Of a stretch of 64,000 nucleotides of DNA, positions 1-13,527 are shown in pieces (position 1 is the stretch's first letter; every line of letters begins with the position of its first letter). The DNA comes from Castellaniella sp. S9. GTDB taxonomy: Bacteria > Pseudomonadota > Gammaproteobacteria > Burkholderiales > Burkholderiaceae_B. A program made the position numbers and the translations under genes. The notes beneath the pieces were generated by a model. It searched no databases, was not told the origin of the DNA, and was given only the letters and a program-made list of their open reading frames with translations. The stretch is from assembly GCF_027257175.1 (NCBI RefSeq), contig NZ_JAPFGD010000011.1, positions 59,419 through 123,418 on the forward strand. Direction: 5' to 3'.

Positions 1-572
1 AGGGCCGGCCGATCAGCCCGGCCGACGAGATCCTGATCCTGGACGACGAGGGCCGGCCGGTCGAACCGGGCCAAGCCGGGCACCTGCTCACGCGCGGCCC
101 CTACACGATCCGCGCCTACCATGACAATCCGTCCGCCAACGCGCGCTCGTTCACCGAGGACGGCTATTACCGCACCGGCGACGTGGTGCGCATGACCCCC
201 GAAGGCTACCTCGAGGTCCAGGGCCGCGCGGGCGACCACATCAACCGCGCCGGCGAGAAGATTTCGGCCGAGGAAATCGAGGATCACTTGCTGTCGCACC
301 CCCAGGTCTTCGACGCCGCGGTGGTCTCGGTGCCCGACGAATACCTGGGCGAGCGCAGCTGCGCCTTCATCATTCCCAAGGACGGCAAGCCGCGCCCGGT
401 CGAACTGAAGCAATGGATCCGGGGGCGCGGCGTGGCCGACTTCAAGGTGCCCGACCAGATCGTGTTCGTCGAGCGCTTCGCCTCGACCGCCGCACTCAAG
501 ATCAGCCGCAAGGCGCTGCGCGCCGACCTGCGGGCCCAACTGCTGGCGCAACAAGACGCACAAGGAAACTGA
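1..572 (+). CDS. entE: 2,3-dihydroxybenzoate-AMP ligase, C-terminal part (5' end outside window)
   Basis: The last 189 residues of an adenylate-forming aryl acid ligase; the reading frame enters at base 3 and the start lies upstream. Visible are the TGD motif (YYRTGDVVRM), the hinge/A8 region (GRAGDHINRAGEKISAEEIE) and the C-terminal catalytic lysine region (LKISRKALR). Enzymes of the EntE/DhbE family activate 2,3-dihydroxybenzoate with ATP and load it on an aryl carrier protein in the cytosol. The stop is two bases before the start of the carrier protein gene, and isochorismate-pathway genes follow, which supports DHB rather than salicylate as substrate. The substrate-binding half of the enzyme is not visible, so DHB specificity rests on context. 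Confidence 0.9.
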   Translation, partial: GRPISPADEILILDDEGRPVEPGQAGHLLTRGPYTIRAYHDNPSANARSFTEDGYYRTGDVVRMTPEGYLEVQGRAGDHINRAGEKISAEEIEDHLLSHPQVFDAAVVSVPDEYLGERSCAFIIPKDGKPRPVELKQWIRGRGVADFKVPDQIVFVERFASTAALKISRKALRADLRAQLLAQQDAQGN

Positions 573-574
573 CC

Positions 575-826
575 ATGTCCGACACGAGCCCGCTGACCCT
601 GGAGCGCATGCGCGCGGACGTCGCCCGCATGCTGCACGAAGACCCGCAGGACATCCGTGACGATGACAATCTCATGGACCTCGGGCTGGACTCCATGCGC
701 ATCATGAAACTGGCCTCGGGCTGGCGCGAGGCCGGCGCCAACCTGGACTTTGCGGACCTGGCGGCCGAGGCCACCCTGGCGCACTGGTGGTCCATCGCCG
801 CACGAGCCTCGGGCCAGGCGGCATGA
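575..826 (+). CDS. Free-standing aryl carrier protein (ArCP) for dihydroxybenzoate
   Basis: An 83-residue carrier protein. It has the phosphopantetheine attachment motif DLGLDSMRIMKL with the modifiable serine near residue 37. In E. coli this domain is the C-terminus of EntB; here it is a separate gene directly behind entE, and the isochorismatase further downstream (7098-7736) ends without one. It should receive DHB from EntE and present it to the condensation domain of EntF. The ATG at 575 is 2 bases after the entE stop, and its own stop overlaps the entF start (ATGA). The frame stays open upstream to 413, but that part overlaps entE and is not carrier-like. Confidence 0.88.
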   Translation: MSDTSPLTLERMRADVARMLHEDPQDIRDDDNLMDLGLDSMRIMKLASGWREAGANLDFADLAAEATLAHWWSIAARASGQAA

Positions 827-3800
827 TCCCTCCCGAACCCGCGGCCGCAACGCGGGCGCTGTCCTGGGCGCCGCTGACCGAGGCCCAGGAAGGCCTGTGG
901 TACGCCCAGCGCCTGGACCCCGCCAATCCGATCTTCAATCCGGCGCACTGCACGACACTGCGCAGCGCGCTGGACGTGCCGCGCTTCGTGCAGGCCGTGA
1001 ACCAGGCCCTGGACGAGGCGCAAGCCCTGTCGCTGCGTTTCGAGGACCGGCCCGACGGCCCCGTCCAGGCCCTGGATCCCGCCCGAACGCCGCGCCTGGA
1101 GGTCCGCGACCTGCGCGCGGATCCCCAGGCCGAGGAACACGCCTGGGCCTGGATACGCGCCGACCTGGCGCGGCCGGTCGACCCCGTCGCCGAACCGCTG
1201 GCGCGCCAGGTCCTGTTCCTGTGCGGCCCCGCGCTGGCCTTGTGGTACCAGCGCGTCCATCACCTCGCCGCGGACGGCTACGGCATGGCCCTGATCGAGG
1301 GGCGCGCGATGCGCCTGTACGGCACGCCGGACGGCGCGGCAGCGGAGCCTGCGCTGGCGCCGCTCGCCCCGGTCTGGGCCGAGGACCAGGCGTGGCGCAG
1401 CGGCGAGGCGCGCAGCCGCGCACGCGAATTCTGGCTGGCGCAATGCGCGGGACGCATGCCCGCCGCCAGCCTGGCCGCGGGCACCGCCCTGAGCGCCCAC
1501 ACGTGCCTGCGCGAAGAACATCCCGCGCCCGCCGACCTGGTGGATGCGCTGCGGGCACTGGAAATCGCCGCCGACGTCAGCTGGCCGGATATCCTGACGA
1601 CGCTGGGCGCGGCCTATGTGGCGCGCCACCTCGGCCCGGAGGCTTGCGTGGTGGGCGTGCCGGCCATGGGCCGCCTGGGCAGCCGCAGCGCGCGCGCCGT
1701 GGCCACCATCATGAATGTGGTGCCATGGGTCTGCGAGCTGGACGAGTCCTCCCCCATGGCCGACCTGCTGATGGCCGCCGCGCGCGACCTGCGCGGCCTG
1801 CGCCGCCACAGCCGCTACCGGGCCGAGCACTTGCGCCGCGACCTGGCGCTGCCCGGCGGCCTGCCGCGCCTGCACGGCCCCATCCTCAATGTCCTGCCCT
1901 TCGACGCCCCCTATGCCGCGGCGGGGCTGGACGCCTCGCAGGCCGTGCTGTGCACCGGCCCGGTGGAGGACCTGACCTTCAGTTTTCGCGCCGCGCCGGA
2001 CGGCGCCGGCCTGCGCATCGAGGTCGAAGCCAATCCGCATCTATACACCGCGGCCCAGGCGCGGGCCCATCTGGCGCGCCTGACGGTGTTTCTGGGCACC
2101 GCTCTGCGGGCGCCGCGGCTGGCCGACGCACCGACCCTGACGCCCCGGGAGCACGAGCGCTGGGCGCTGGCGCCCAACCGGACGGCCCATCCCGTGCCCG
2201 AGGGCACGCTCTGGTCGCGCATCCAGGCGCAATTGCGGGCGCGGCCGGACCACGTGGGCCTGGAGGACGCCGAGGGCACCTGGACCTATGCGGACATCGA
2301 CGCCTGGACCGCAGCCGCCGGCCGCCGGCTGCGCGCCGCCGGCGCTGGGCCGGGCGCCCGCGTGGCGGTGGCCCTGCCGCGCTCGGCCCGGCGGGTCCTG
2401 TGCCTGCTGGCCATCCTGCGCAGCGGCGCCGCGTACCTGCCGCTGGATCCACGCCAGCCGCCGGCCCGCCTGCGCGGGATCCTGGAGGACTCGCAGGCCT
2501 GCGCCCTGGTGGGGCCGGCCGCGTTATGCGAGGGCCTGGCGGCACGGCCGCTGTCGCTGGCCGCGCTCGCGGCCGAGGACGCCGGGGCGCCGGGCCCGCC
2601 GCAGGGGCCGGCCGCCGGCCCGGAGGATCCGGCCTATGTCATCTATACCTCGGGTTCGACGGGCGCGCCCAAGGGCGTCATCGTCCCGCATGCCGCCATC
2701 GTCAACCGCCTCGAGTGGATGCGCGCGCACTACGCCATCGGCCCGGCGGACCGCATCCTGCAAAAGACCCCGGCCACCTTCGACGTCTCGGTCTGGGAAC
2801 TGTTCCTGCCCTTCCTCAGCGGCGCCCGGCTGGTCGTGGCGCCGCCCGACGCGCATCGCGATCCGGCCTGGCTGTGCCGCCTGGTGCGCAGCCACCGCAT
2901 CACCGTGATGCACTTCGTGCCGTCGATGCTCGCCGCCATCCTGGAGGAACCCTCGGCGCAAGGCCTGCGGGCACGGCTGGTGTTCTGCAGCGGCGAGGCC
3001 CTGCCGGCGGCGCTGCGCGATCGGTTCCATCGAACCATCCAGGCCGGGCTGCACAATCTGTACGGCCCCACCGAGGCCGCGGTCGACGTCTCGTATTGGG
3101 CCGCCGACGCCGCGGACGACAGCCGGCCCGTCCCCATCGGCTGGCCGGTCTGGAACACCGGACTGCACGTGCTCGATGAGCGACTGCGTCCGGTGCCGCC
3201 CGGCACCCCGGGGCAGCTCTACCTCAGCGGACGGCAACTGGCCATCGGCTACCTGGGCCGGCCCGATCTGACCGCCGAGCGCTTCATCGCCGCCCCGCCG
3301 GGCCTGGAAGCCGGCGACCGCCTGTACGCGACGGGCGACCTCGCCACGCGCCGCAGGGACGGCGCGGTGGCCTACCTGGGCCGCCTGGACCATCAGGTGA
3401 AACTGCGCGGCCAGCGCATCGAGCTGGGCGAAATCGAGGCGATCCTGGCCGCCCGCCCGGAGGTTGCGCAAGTCGCCGTGCTGGCGCGCGAGGACCGGCC
3501 GGGACACGCCCTGCTCGCCGCCTACGTCGTGACAGAATCCGGATACGAGGCCGATCCGGACATCCTGGCCGCCCACGCGGCGGCCCACCTGCCAGACTAC
3601 ATGGTGCCCACGGCCTGGGTGGTCCTGCCCAGCCTGCCGGTCACGGCCAACGGCAAGCTCGACCGTCGCGCGCTGCCCGCACCAGCCCAGGACCGCCCCC
3701 GGGGCGGACGGCCGCCGCACACCGCGGCCGAGCGCCGCGTGGCCGAGGGCTTCCGCGCCATCCTCGACTTGCCGGGGACACCAGGCGCCGACGACGATTT

Positions 3801-4830
3801 CTTCGCCCTGGGCGGACATTCCCTGCTGGCGGCGCGGCTGGCGCTGTGGCTGCGCGACGGGGAACGGGATCTTTCATTGGGCACGGTCTTTCAGTATCCG
3901 ACGGTGGCGCGGCTGGCCGCGCACCTGGAGGCGCGGGCGCTCGAGCCGGCGGGCACGCCGCAGGCGGGCTTCGGCCCGGTGGTGACGCTGCGCGAGGCCG
4001 AGGGCCGGCCCGCCCTGTTCTGCATCCATCCGGCCGGCGGCCTGTCGTGGTGCTATGGGACCTTGGCCCGGGCCCTGGCCACGCCGCGCACCGTGCATGG
4101 CCTGCAGGCGGCGGCGCTGGCCCTGGACGGCACTGCGCCCCCGGCCAGCCTCGCGGAGATGGCGCGCGACTATGCCGACCGGGTGCAGGCGCTGCAAAGC
4201 GCCGGGCCTTACCATCTGGCCGGCTGGTCGGTGGGCGGCATACTCGCACACGCCGTGGCGGCCGAACTGCAGGCGCGCGGCCAGGCGATCGGCGTGGTCG
4301 CCCTGCTGGATGCCTATCCTTGCGACGCCTGGCGCGATCGGCCCGAACCGGCGCCCGAGGACCTATACAAGGCCTTGCTGCATATCGCCGGGGCCGATCC
4401 CCAGGCGCTGCCGCCCGAGCGCCTGAACCGCGCGGGTGTGGTCGACTTCCTGCGCACCGGGGGCCATCCCCTGGGCGAGCTCTCGGATGCACGGCTGGAT
4501 GCGGTCTTCGACACGGTGGCCCACACCAACCGCCTCGCCCGCGCCCATCGGCACACGCCCTACGCCGGCGAGGCCCTGCATTTCCAGGCCGCCCTGGACC
4601 ACGTGGACTCCGGCCTCAGCCCGCAGTCCTGGCACGCGCACGTCGGCGCACTGGCGGTCCACGCCGTGCCCGCCACGCATGCGGCCCTGCCGGCGGCCGA
4701 GGCCACCGGCCGCATCGCCCCGATCCTGGACGCCTGTCTGGCCGCGGCCGACCGGGCGCACCGCGACGATGCGCGGAGCCCGGCACGGCGCGCAACCCCA
4801 ACGATTCCCTCGCACAAGGAACCCGCATGA
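823..4830 (+). CDS. entF: Nonribosomal peptide synthetase EntF-type (C-A-PCP-TE), serine activating
   Basis: A 1335-residue, four-domain NRPS, close to E. coli EntF (about 1290). Condensation domain: HHLAADG at about residues 146-152. Adenylation domain: YTSGSTGAPKG near 608-618, YGPTEAA, and the C-terminal lysine in NGKLDRR. PCP domain: GGHSLL with the carrier serine at about 1000. Thioesterase: GWSVGG with Ser about 1136, Asp about 1163 (LLDAYP) and His about 1286. Reading the ten pocket positions by alignment to the PheA scheme gives D-V-W-H-F-S-L-V-D-K, the known serine code. The protein should therefore condense DHB with serine and let the TE oligomerise and cyclise, as in enterobactin; the final product is inferred. 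It starts inside the ArCP stop and ends inside the next start. Confidence 0.93.
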   Translation: MIPPEPAAATRALSWAPLTEAQEGLWYAQRLDPANPIFNPAHCTTLRSALDVPRFVQAVNQALDEAQALSLRFEDRPDGPVQALDPARTPRLEVRDLRADPQAEEHAWAWIRADLARPVDPVAEPLARQVLFLCGPALALWYQRVHHLAADGYGMALIEGRAMRLYGTPDGAAAEPALAPLAPVWAEDQAWRSGEARSRAREFWLAQCAGRMPAASLAAGTALSAHTCLREEHPAPADLVDALRALEIAADVSWPDILTTLGAAYVARHLGPEACVVGVPAMGRLGSRSARAVATIMNVVPWVCELDESSPMADLLMAAARDLRGLRRHSRYRAEHLRRDLALPGGLPRLHGPILNVLPFDAPYAAAGLDASQAVLCTGPVEDLTFSFRAAPDGAGLRIEVEANPHLYTAAQARAHLARLTVFLGTALRAPRLADAPTLTPREHERWALAPNRTAHPVPEGTLWSRIQAQLRARPDHVGLEDAEGTWTYADIDAWTAAAGRRLRAAGAGPGARVAVALPRSARRVLCLLAILRSGAAYLPLDPRQPPARLRGILEDSQACALVGPAALCEGLAARPLSLAALAAEDAGAPGPPQGPAAGPEDPAYVIYTSGSTGAPKGVIVPHAAIVNRLEWMRAHYAIGPADRILQKTPATFDVSVWELFLPFLSGARLVVAPPDAHRDPAWLCRLVRSHRITVMHFVPSMLAAILEEPSAQGLRARLVFCSGEALPAALRDRFHRTIQAGLHNLYGPTEAAVDVSYWAADAADDSRPVPIGWPVWNTGLHVLDERLRPVPPGTPGQLYLSGRQLAIGYLGRPDLTAERFIAAPPGLEAGDRLYATGDLATRRRDGAVAYLGRLDHQVKLRGQRIELGEIEAILAARPEVAQVAVLAREDRPGHALLAAYVVTESGYEADPDILAAHAAAHLPDYMVPTAWVVLPSLPVTANGKLDRRALPAPAQDRPRGGRPPHTAAERRVAEGFRAILDLPGTPGADDDFFALGGHSLLAARLALWLRDGERDLSLGTVFQYPTVARLAAHLEARALEPAGTPQAGFGPVVTLREAEGRPALFCIHPAGGLSWCYGTLARALATPRTVHGLQAAALALDGTAPPASLAEMARDYADRVQALQSAGPYHLAGWSVGGILAHAVAAELQARGQAIGVVALLDAYPCDAWRDRPEPAPEDLYKALLHIAGADPQALPPERLNRAGVVDFLRTGGHPLGELSDARLDAVFDTVAHTNRLARAHRHTPYAGEALHFQAALDHVDSGLSPQSWHAHVGALAVHAVPATHAALPAAEATGRIAPILDACLAAADRAHRDDARSPARRATPTIPSHKEPA

Positions 4831-5951
4831 TCCTGACCACCACCCGGCGTCCCCTCGCCCGCAGCGCCCGGCTTTTGCTCGCCGGAGCCGTCCTCGGCCT
4901 GGCGGCCGGCTGCGCCGCCACCGACCCCGTCCCGCCGGCGCCCGCCGCCGTCGCGCCCGCCGCGCCCTCATGGTCTTTCGAGGCGCATGGCATCGGCTTG
5001 GTCCCCGGGGTGTACCAAAGCGCCTACAGCGCCCGCTTGCAGCGGCTCTACGTCGCCAGCGCGGTGGGCCGTCCGCCCGTGCGCGAATCGCGGCTGCTAA
5101 AGATCGATCCCGCCTCGCTGCGCGTCGAGGCCGTCGTCACACCGGCGCCGCAGGCCAGCCGCCAGGACGGCCAGGTCCAGGCCATCTACGGGGTCGCAGC
5201 CGACGACGCCCACGGCCAGGTGTGGGCCACCAACACCCGCAGCGGTTCGGTCGCGGTCTACCGGCAATCGGACCTGGCGCTGGTCAAACAGTTCGCCGAC
5301 AATGCCGTGCCGCATGCACGCGACGTGGCGATCGACGCAGCGCATGATCGCGCCTATGTGTCCTCGCCCGCCAGCAACGTCATCCACGTATTTGACACGG
5401 CCACGCTGCAGCCCTTGCCCGGCATCACCCTGAGCGGGGCCGGCGAGGCGCCCAAGCCCATGAGCCTGGCCCTGGACGCCGCCCGCAAGCGCCTGTACAC
5501 GGTCAGCCTGAACACGGCGGAGGTTTTTGCCATCGATACCGCCACCGGCCGCCAGATCGCCCGCTATGCCGTCTCCGGCGTGCAGGGCGCCTCGGGCATC
5601 GCCGTGGACAGCCAGGCGCAGCGGCTCTACGTGGCCTCGCAGAAATCGGGGGACGTCACCGTGCTCGATGCGCGCGATGGTCGCGTGCTGCAACGCGTGC
5701 CGACCGGTGCCGGCGCCCTGAACGTGGCGTTCGATCCCCTGCATCGCCTCGCCTACGTCGCCAACCGGGGCGCCGGCACGGTCACGGTCCTGAACGATGC
5801 GGGCGTGATCCAGGCGCAAATCGCCAGCGGCTCGGCCCCGAACCATATCATCATCGATCCGCAGGGCATCGCCTGGCTGCTGGTCAAGACCAAAGGCAAG
5901 AACGATCCGAACGGCGACCGCCTGATCCGCATCGAGGCCCATGCGAAGTGA
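4827..5951 (+). CDS. YncE-like beta-propeller lipoprotein within the siderophore operon
   Basis: A 374-residue protein. The N-terminus is basic, then hydrophobic, ending in a lipobox (LAAGC, Cys about 30), so it is probably a lipoprotein exported by Sec. A Pro/Ala-rich linker follows, then repeated propeller blades recognisable by motifs such as RLYVAS, RAYVSSP, RLYTVS, RLYVASQKSGDVTVLD and LAYVANRGAGTVTVLN. This is the YncE/YVTN-repeat family; E. coli YncE is a periplasmic protein linked to iron limitation. Position between entF and entC, with overlaps of 4 and 11 bases, ties its production to the siderophore. A role in binding, releasing or trafficking the siderophore is inference only. Confidence 0.85.
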   Translation: MILTTTRRPLARSARLLLAGAVLGLAAGCAATDPVPPAPAAVAPAAPSWSFEAHGIGLVPGVYQSAYSARLQRLYVASAVGRPPVRESRLLKIDPASLRVEAVVTPAPQASRQDGQVQAIYGVAADDAHGQVWATNTRSGSVAVYRQSDLALVKQFADNAVPHARDVAIDAAHDRAYVSSPASNVIHVFDTATLQPLPGITLSGAGEAPKPMSLALDAARKRLYTVSLNTAEVFAIDTATGRQIARYAVSGVQGASGIAVDSQAQRLYVASQKSGDVTVLDARDGRVLQRVPTGAGALNVAFDPLHRLAYVANRGAGTVTVLNDAGVIQAQIASGSAPNHIIIDPQGIAWLLVKTKGKNDPNGDRLIRIEAHAK

Positions 5952-7101
5952 CATGGACATGCTGACCCACCTGGATGTCGCGCCAAGCACCCTGGCTGAT
6001 TTCCAACCCGGCGACAGCCTGTTCGCCACGCCCCGCGAGGTCTATCATGGGCGCGGCGCCGGGCTGCGCGCCGCGCCCGTGGGCGGGGTCGCCCGCCGGG
6101 CGGCGGAGCTGCTGTCCGAGGCCTCGGACAGGCCGGCCGCGCCGGTGCTGCTGGGCCTGCTGCCCTTCGATCCCGGCCGCCCCGCGCAGTTGCTGGTGCC
6201 CGACGTGCTGCACCGCATGAGCGCGCCGCGGGCGCTGCCCCCATCGGGCCCGACGAGCGTGCTGGGCTGCACCGAGCATCCGTCCGGCGCCGCCTACGAG
6301 CAAGGCGTGCGCGACGTCCTGGCGCGCATGGCCCTGGATCCGACGCTGCGCAAGGTGGTGCTGGCGCGCACCCTGCGGATCGCGCTCGAGCAGCCGGCCG
6401 ACCTGCGCCGCATCCTCGGGCGTCTGTGGCTGCACAATCCGGCCGGCTACACCTACGCCGTGCCGCTGGATGGCGGCGAGTGCTTCGTGGGCGCCAGCCC
6501 CGAGCTGCTGGTGCGCCGCGAGGGCCGGCGGGTCACCCTTCATCCGCTGGCCGGCACCGCCGCGCGCCATCCGGACCCCGGCATCGATGCGCACGGGGCG
6601 CGCGCGCTGCTGGATTCGCCGAAGGACCTGCGCGAGCACGCCGTCGTGATCGAAGCCATCGAAACCGTCCTGCGCCCCCTGTGCCGTACGCTGGACATTC
6701 CCGCGCGGCCCTCGCTGACCGCCACGGCCCGCCTCTGGCACCTGGGCACGCCGATCTCGGGCGAGCTGGCCGATCCGGCCATCGGCGCACTGGATCTCGC
6801 CCTCGCCCTGCACCCCACCCCGGCCGTCTGCGGCCTGCCCGCCGCGGCCGCGCGGCAGGCCATCGCCCAGACCGAACCCTTCGAGCGCGGCTATTTCGCG
6901 GGGGCCGTGGGCTGGTGCGATGCACAAGGCGACGGAGCCTGGTCCGTGGCCATCCGCTGCGCCCACGCCGCGGGACGCGAACTGACCCTGTACGCCGGCG
7001 CCGGCATCGTCCCGGGCTCGGTCCCGGAACAGGAGCGCATCGAGACCGGCAACAAGCTGCGCACCATCCTGGATGCGCTGGACCTGGATTCCACCCCATG
7101 A
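5941..7101 (+). CDS. entC: Isochorismate synthase
   Basis: About 386 residues, like EntC/DhbC (390-400). Chorismate-utilising enzyme signatures are present: RKVVLART, GASPELLVRREG, HPLAGTAARH and near the C-terminus GIVPGSVPEQERIETGNKL, which carries metal-binding and catalytic residues. It converts chorismate to isochorismate, the first step towards 2,3-dihydroxybenzoate. Three in-frame ATGs (5941, 5953, 5959) are possible; 5941 lies within the previous gene, 5953 just after its stop. None has a clearly better ribosome binding site, so the N-terminus is uncertain by up to six residues. The stop overlaps the isochorismatase start. Confidence 0.93.
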   Translation: MRSDMDMLTHLDVAPSTLADFQPGDSLFATPREVYHGRGAGLRAAPVGGVARRAAELLSEASDRPAAPVLLGLLPFDPGRPAQLLVPDVLHRMSAPRALPPSGPTSVLGCTEHPSGAAYEQGVRDVLARMALDPTLRKVVLARTLRIALEQPADLRRILGRLWLHNPAGYTYAVPLDGGECFVGASPELLVRREGRRVTLHPLAGTAARHPDPGIDAHGARALLDSPKDLREHAVVIEAIETVLRPLCRTLDIPARPSLTATARLWHLGTPISGELADPAIGALDLALALHPTPAVCGLPAAAARQAIAQTEPFERGYFAGAVGWCDAQGDGAWSVAIRCAHAAGRELTLYAGAGIVPGSVPEQERIETGNKLRTILDALDLDSTP

Positions 7102-7736
7102 GCATTCCTTCCCTGGCGTCCTACGAGATGCCCGACGCCCCGGTGCGCAACCGCGTGCAATGGCGCCCCGACGCCCGCCGCGCGGCGCTGCTGATCCACG
7201 ACATGCAGAACTATTTCCTGGGCAAGTACGATGTCGCGCGCGCGCCCATCCCGGCGCTGGTCGCCGCCATCGGCCGCCTGCGGGACTGCTGCGACGCGCA
7301 GGGCGTCCCGGTGTTCTACACCGCGCAGCCGCCCGTGCAGCCCGACGCCGACCGCGCCTTGCTGAACGATTTCTGGGGTCCGGGGCTGACCGCCCCCGAC
7401 CAGCAGGCCGGGGCGGGCATCGTCGCGGCGCTGGCCCCGCGCACGGGCGACGTGGTCCTCACCAAATGGCGCTACAGCGCCTTCCAGCGCTCGGACCTGC
7501 GCGAGCGCCTGCGCGCGCAAGGCCGCGACCAGCTCATCATCACCGGCGTGTATGCGCACATCGGCTGCCTGAGCACGGCCCTGGAGGCTTTCATGCAGGA
7601 CGTGCAGCCGTTCCTCGTCATCGATGCCTGCGCGGACTTCAGCCTGGCCGACCACCACATGGCCGTGACGCACGTGGCGCGCTGCTGCGGCATGAGCCTG
7701 ACCACCGACGACATCTGCGAGGCGCTGACATCATGA
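7098..7736 (+). CDS. entB: Isochorismatase without carrier domain
   Basis: A 212-residue cysteine-hydrolase-fold protein matching only the N-terminal half of E. coli EntB (about 285). Family residues are visible: catalytic Asp in [10 protein letters not shown], Lys in LTKWRYSAF, and [11 protein letters not shown]. It hydrolyses isochorismate to 2,3-dihydro-2,3-dihydroxybenzoate and pyruvate. The C-terminal aryl carrier domain of bifunctional EntB/DhbB is absent; the separate ArCP at 575-826 supplies it. The start codon overlaps the entC stop and the stop overlaps the entA start, so it is translationally coupled on both sides. Confidence 0.92.
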   Translation: MSIPSLASYEMPDAPVRNRVQWRPDARRAALLIHDMQNYFLGKYDVARAPIPALVAAIGRLRDCCDAQGVPVFYTAQPPVQPDADRALLNDFWGPGLTAPDQQAGAGIVAALAPRTGDVVLTKWRYSAFQRSDLRERLRAQGRDQLIITGVYAHIGCLSTALEAFMQDVQPFLVIDACADFSLADHHMAVTHVARCCGMSLTTDDICEALTS

Positions 7737-8545
7737 CGCTTTCCCCTTCCCCCGAACTCGAATTCAGCGGCCGCCGTATCCTCGTGACGGGCGCGGCCAG
7801 CGGCATCGGCGCCGCCGTGGCCCGGCGCCTGCTGGCTCAGGGCGCCGCCGTCGCGGCGGTCGACCGCGACGAGGCGGGCCTGGCGGCGCTGCAGGAGTCG
7901 GCCGGCGCGCACTCGCAAGACGCGGGGCGCCTGTGGACCGCGCCGCTGGATGTGCGCGACGCCGGCCAGGTCGCGCGCGCCGTGGCCCAGGCCGAGGATG
8001 CGCTGGGCCCCTTGGACGGCCTGGCCTGCGCGGCCGGCGTGCTCGAGATGGGCGACGCGGTGGATCTGAGCGACGAACAGTGGGCGCATTGCTTCGCAGT
8101 CAACACCACGGGCGTGTTCCAGGTCTGCCGCGCCGTCGCGCGCGGCATGCGGGACCGCGGCGCGGGCGCCATCGTGAACGTCAGCTCGAACGCCGCCGGC
8201 ACGCCGCGGGCCGGGATGTCCGCCTATGCCGCCTCGAAGGCGGCCGTCACGCAGTTCAGCCGCTGCCTGGCACTGGAACTGGCGCCGCATGGCATCCGCG
8301 TCAACATCGTCTCGCCCGGCTCGACGGACACCGCCATGCAGCGTGCCATGTGGGCGCTGGGCAGCTCGCGCGAAGCCGTCATCGCCGGCGATCCGGGGCG
8401 CTGGCGCCTGGGCATCCCGCTGGGCAAAATCGCCACCCCGGACGAGATCGCCGATTCGGTGCTGTTCCTGCTGTCGACACGCGCGAGCCACATCACCCTG
8501 CACGACCTGCGCGTCGACGGCGGCGCCACGCTGGACCAGGGCTGA
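7733..8545 (+). CDS. entA: 2,3-dihydro-2,3-dihydroxybenzoate dehydrogenase
   Basis: A 270-residue short-chain dehydrogenase. The NAD-binding motif [15 protein letters not shown] is near the N-terminus, the active-site pair is in [10 protein letters not shown], and the serine-bearing strand is [10 protein letters not shown]. EntA oxidises 2,3-dihydro-DHB to 2,3-DHB with NAD+, completing the aryl acid supply for EntE. A SDR fold alone would be ambiguous, but overlap with the isochorismatase gene makes the assignment firm. It is the last gene of the operon; terminator-like hairpins follow. Confidence 0.92.
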   Translation: MTLSPSPELEFSGRRILVTGAASGIGAAVARRLLAQGAAVAAVDRDEAGLAALQESAGAHSQDAGRLWTAPLDVRDAGQVARAVAQAEDALGPLDGLACAAGVLEMGDAVDLSDEQWAHCFAVNTTGVFQVCRAVARGMRDRGAGAIVNVSSNAAGTPRAGMSAYAASKAAVTQFSRCLALELAPHGIRVNIVSPGSTDTAMQRAMWALGSSREAVIAGDPGRWRLGIPLGKIATPDEIADSVLFLLSTRASHITLHDLRVDGGATLDQG

Positions 8546-8581
8546 ATAATTTTTTTGACCCCTTCCATAGGGGTTTTCCCG

Positions 8582-8621
8582 CCTGGCTCGGGTCGCACGG
8601 CTCAAGCCAGGTTTTATTTTT
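8582..8621 (+). terminator. Rho-independent terminator after the siderophore operon
   Basis: CCTGGCT (8582-8588) pairs with AGCCAGG (8605-8611), followed by TTTTATTTTT. A weaker hairpin lies just upstream: CCCCT (8559-8563) pairs with AGGGG (8569-8573), followed by four T. Both are on the transcribed strand, 13-37 bases after the entA stop. Confidence 0.7.
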
Positions 8622-8631
8622 CATCGGCTTT

Positions 8632-8688
8632 GTACCGTCCCTGTTTTTCACGACTAGAATCATATCCATCCAAAAATAGGGACGGTAC
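8632..8688. repeat. 17-base inverted repeat in an AT-rich spacer before gltB
   Basis: GTACCGTCCCTGTTTTT (8632-8648) is mirrored by AAAAATAGGGACGGTAC (8672-8688), 16 of 17 positions complementary, with a 23-base loop. The stretch is AT-rich compared with its surroundings. The GGGACGG core resembles small palindromes that accompany REP-type transposases, but no transposase is present. It could instead be a second terminator or part of gltB regulation. Confidence 0.55.
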
Positions 8689-8787
8689 ATCCCAGAAGAC
8701 TATTGTTGGACGCCGCCGCAAGGCGTAAGGTTTCGAACTCCGCCGCGCGCACGGCGCGGCCTTCGCATCCGCCTGCCGAGCTCCGCC

Positions 8788-13515
<4,728 letters not shown>

Positions 13516-13527
13516 GGACACGAGAAC

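Noticed and set aside
750..3179. A + strand 809-codon frame overlapping entF
   Set aside because: Arg/Pro/Ala-rich shadow of entF in another frame; entF has intact NRPS motifs throughout.
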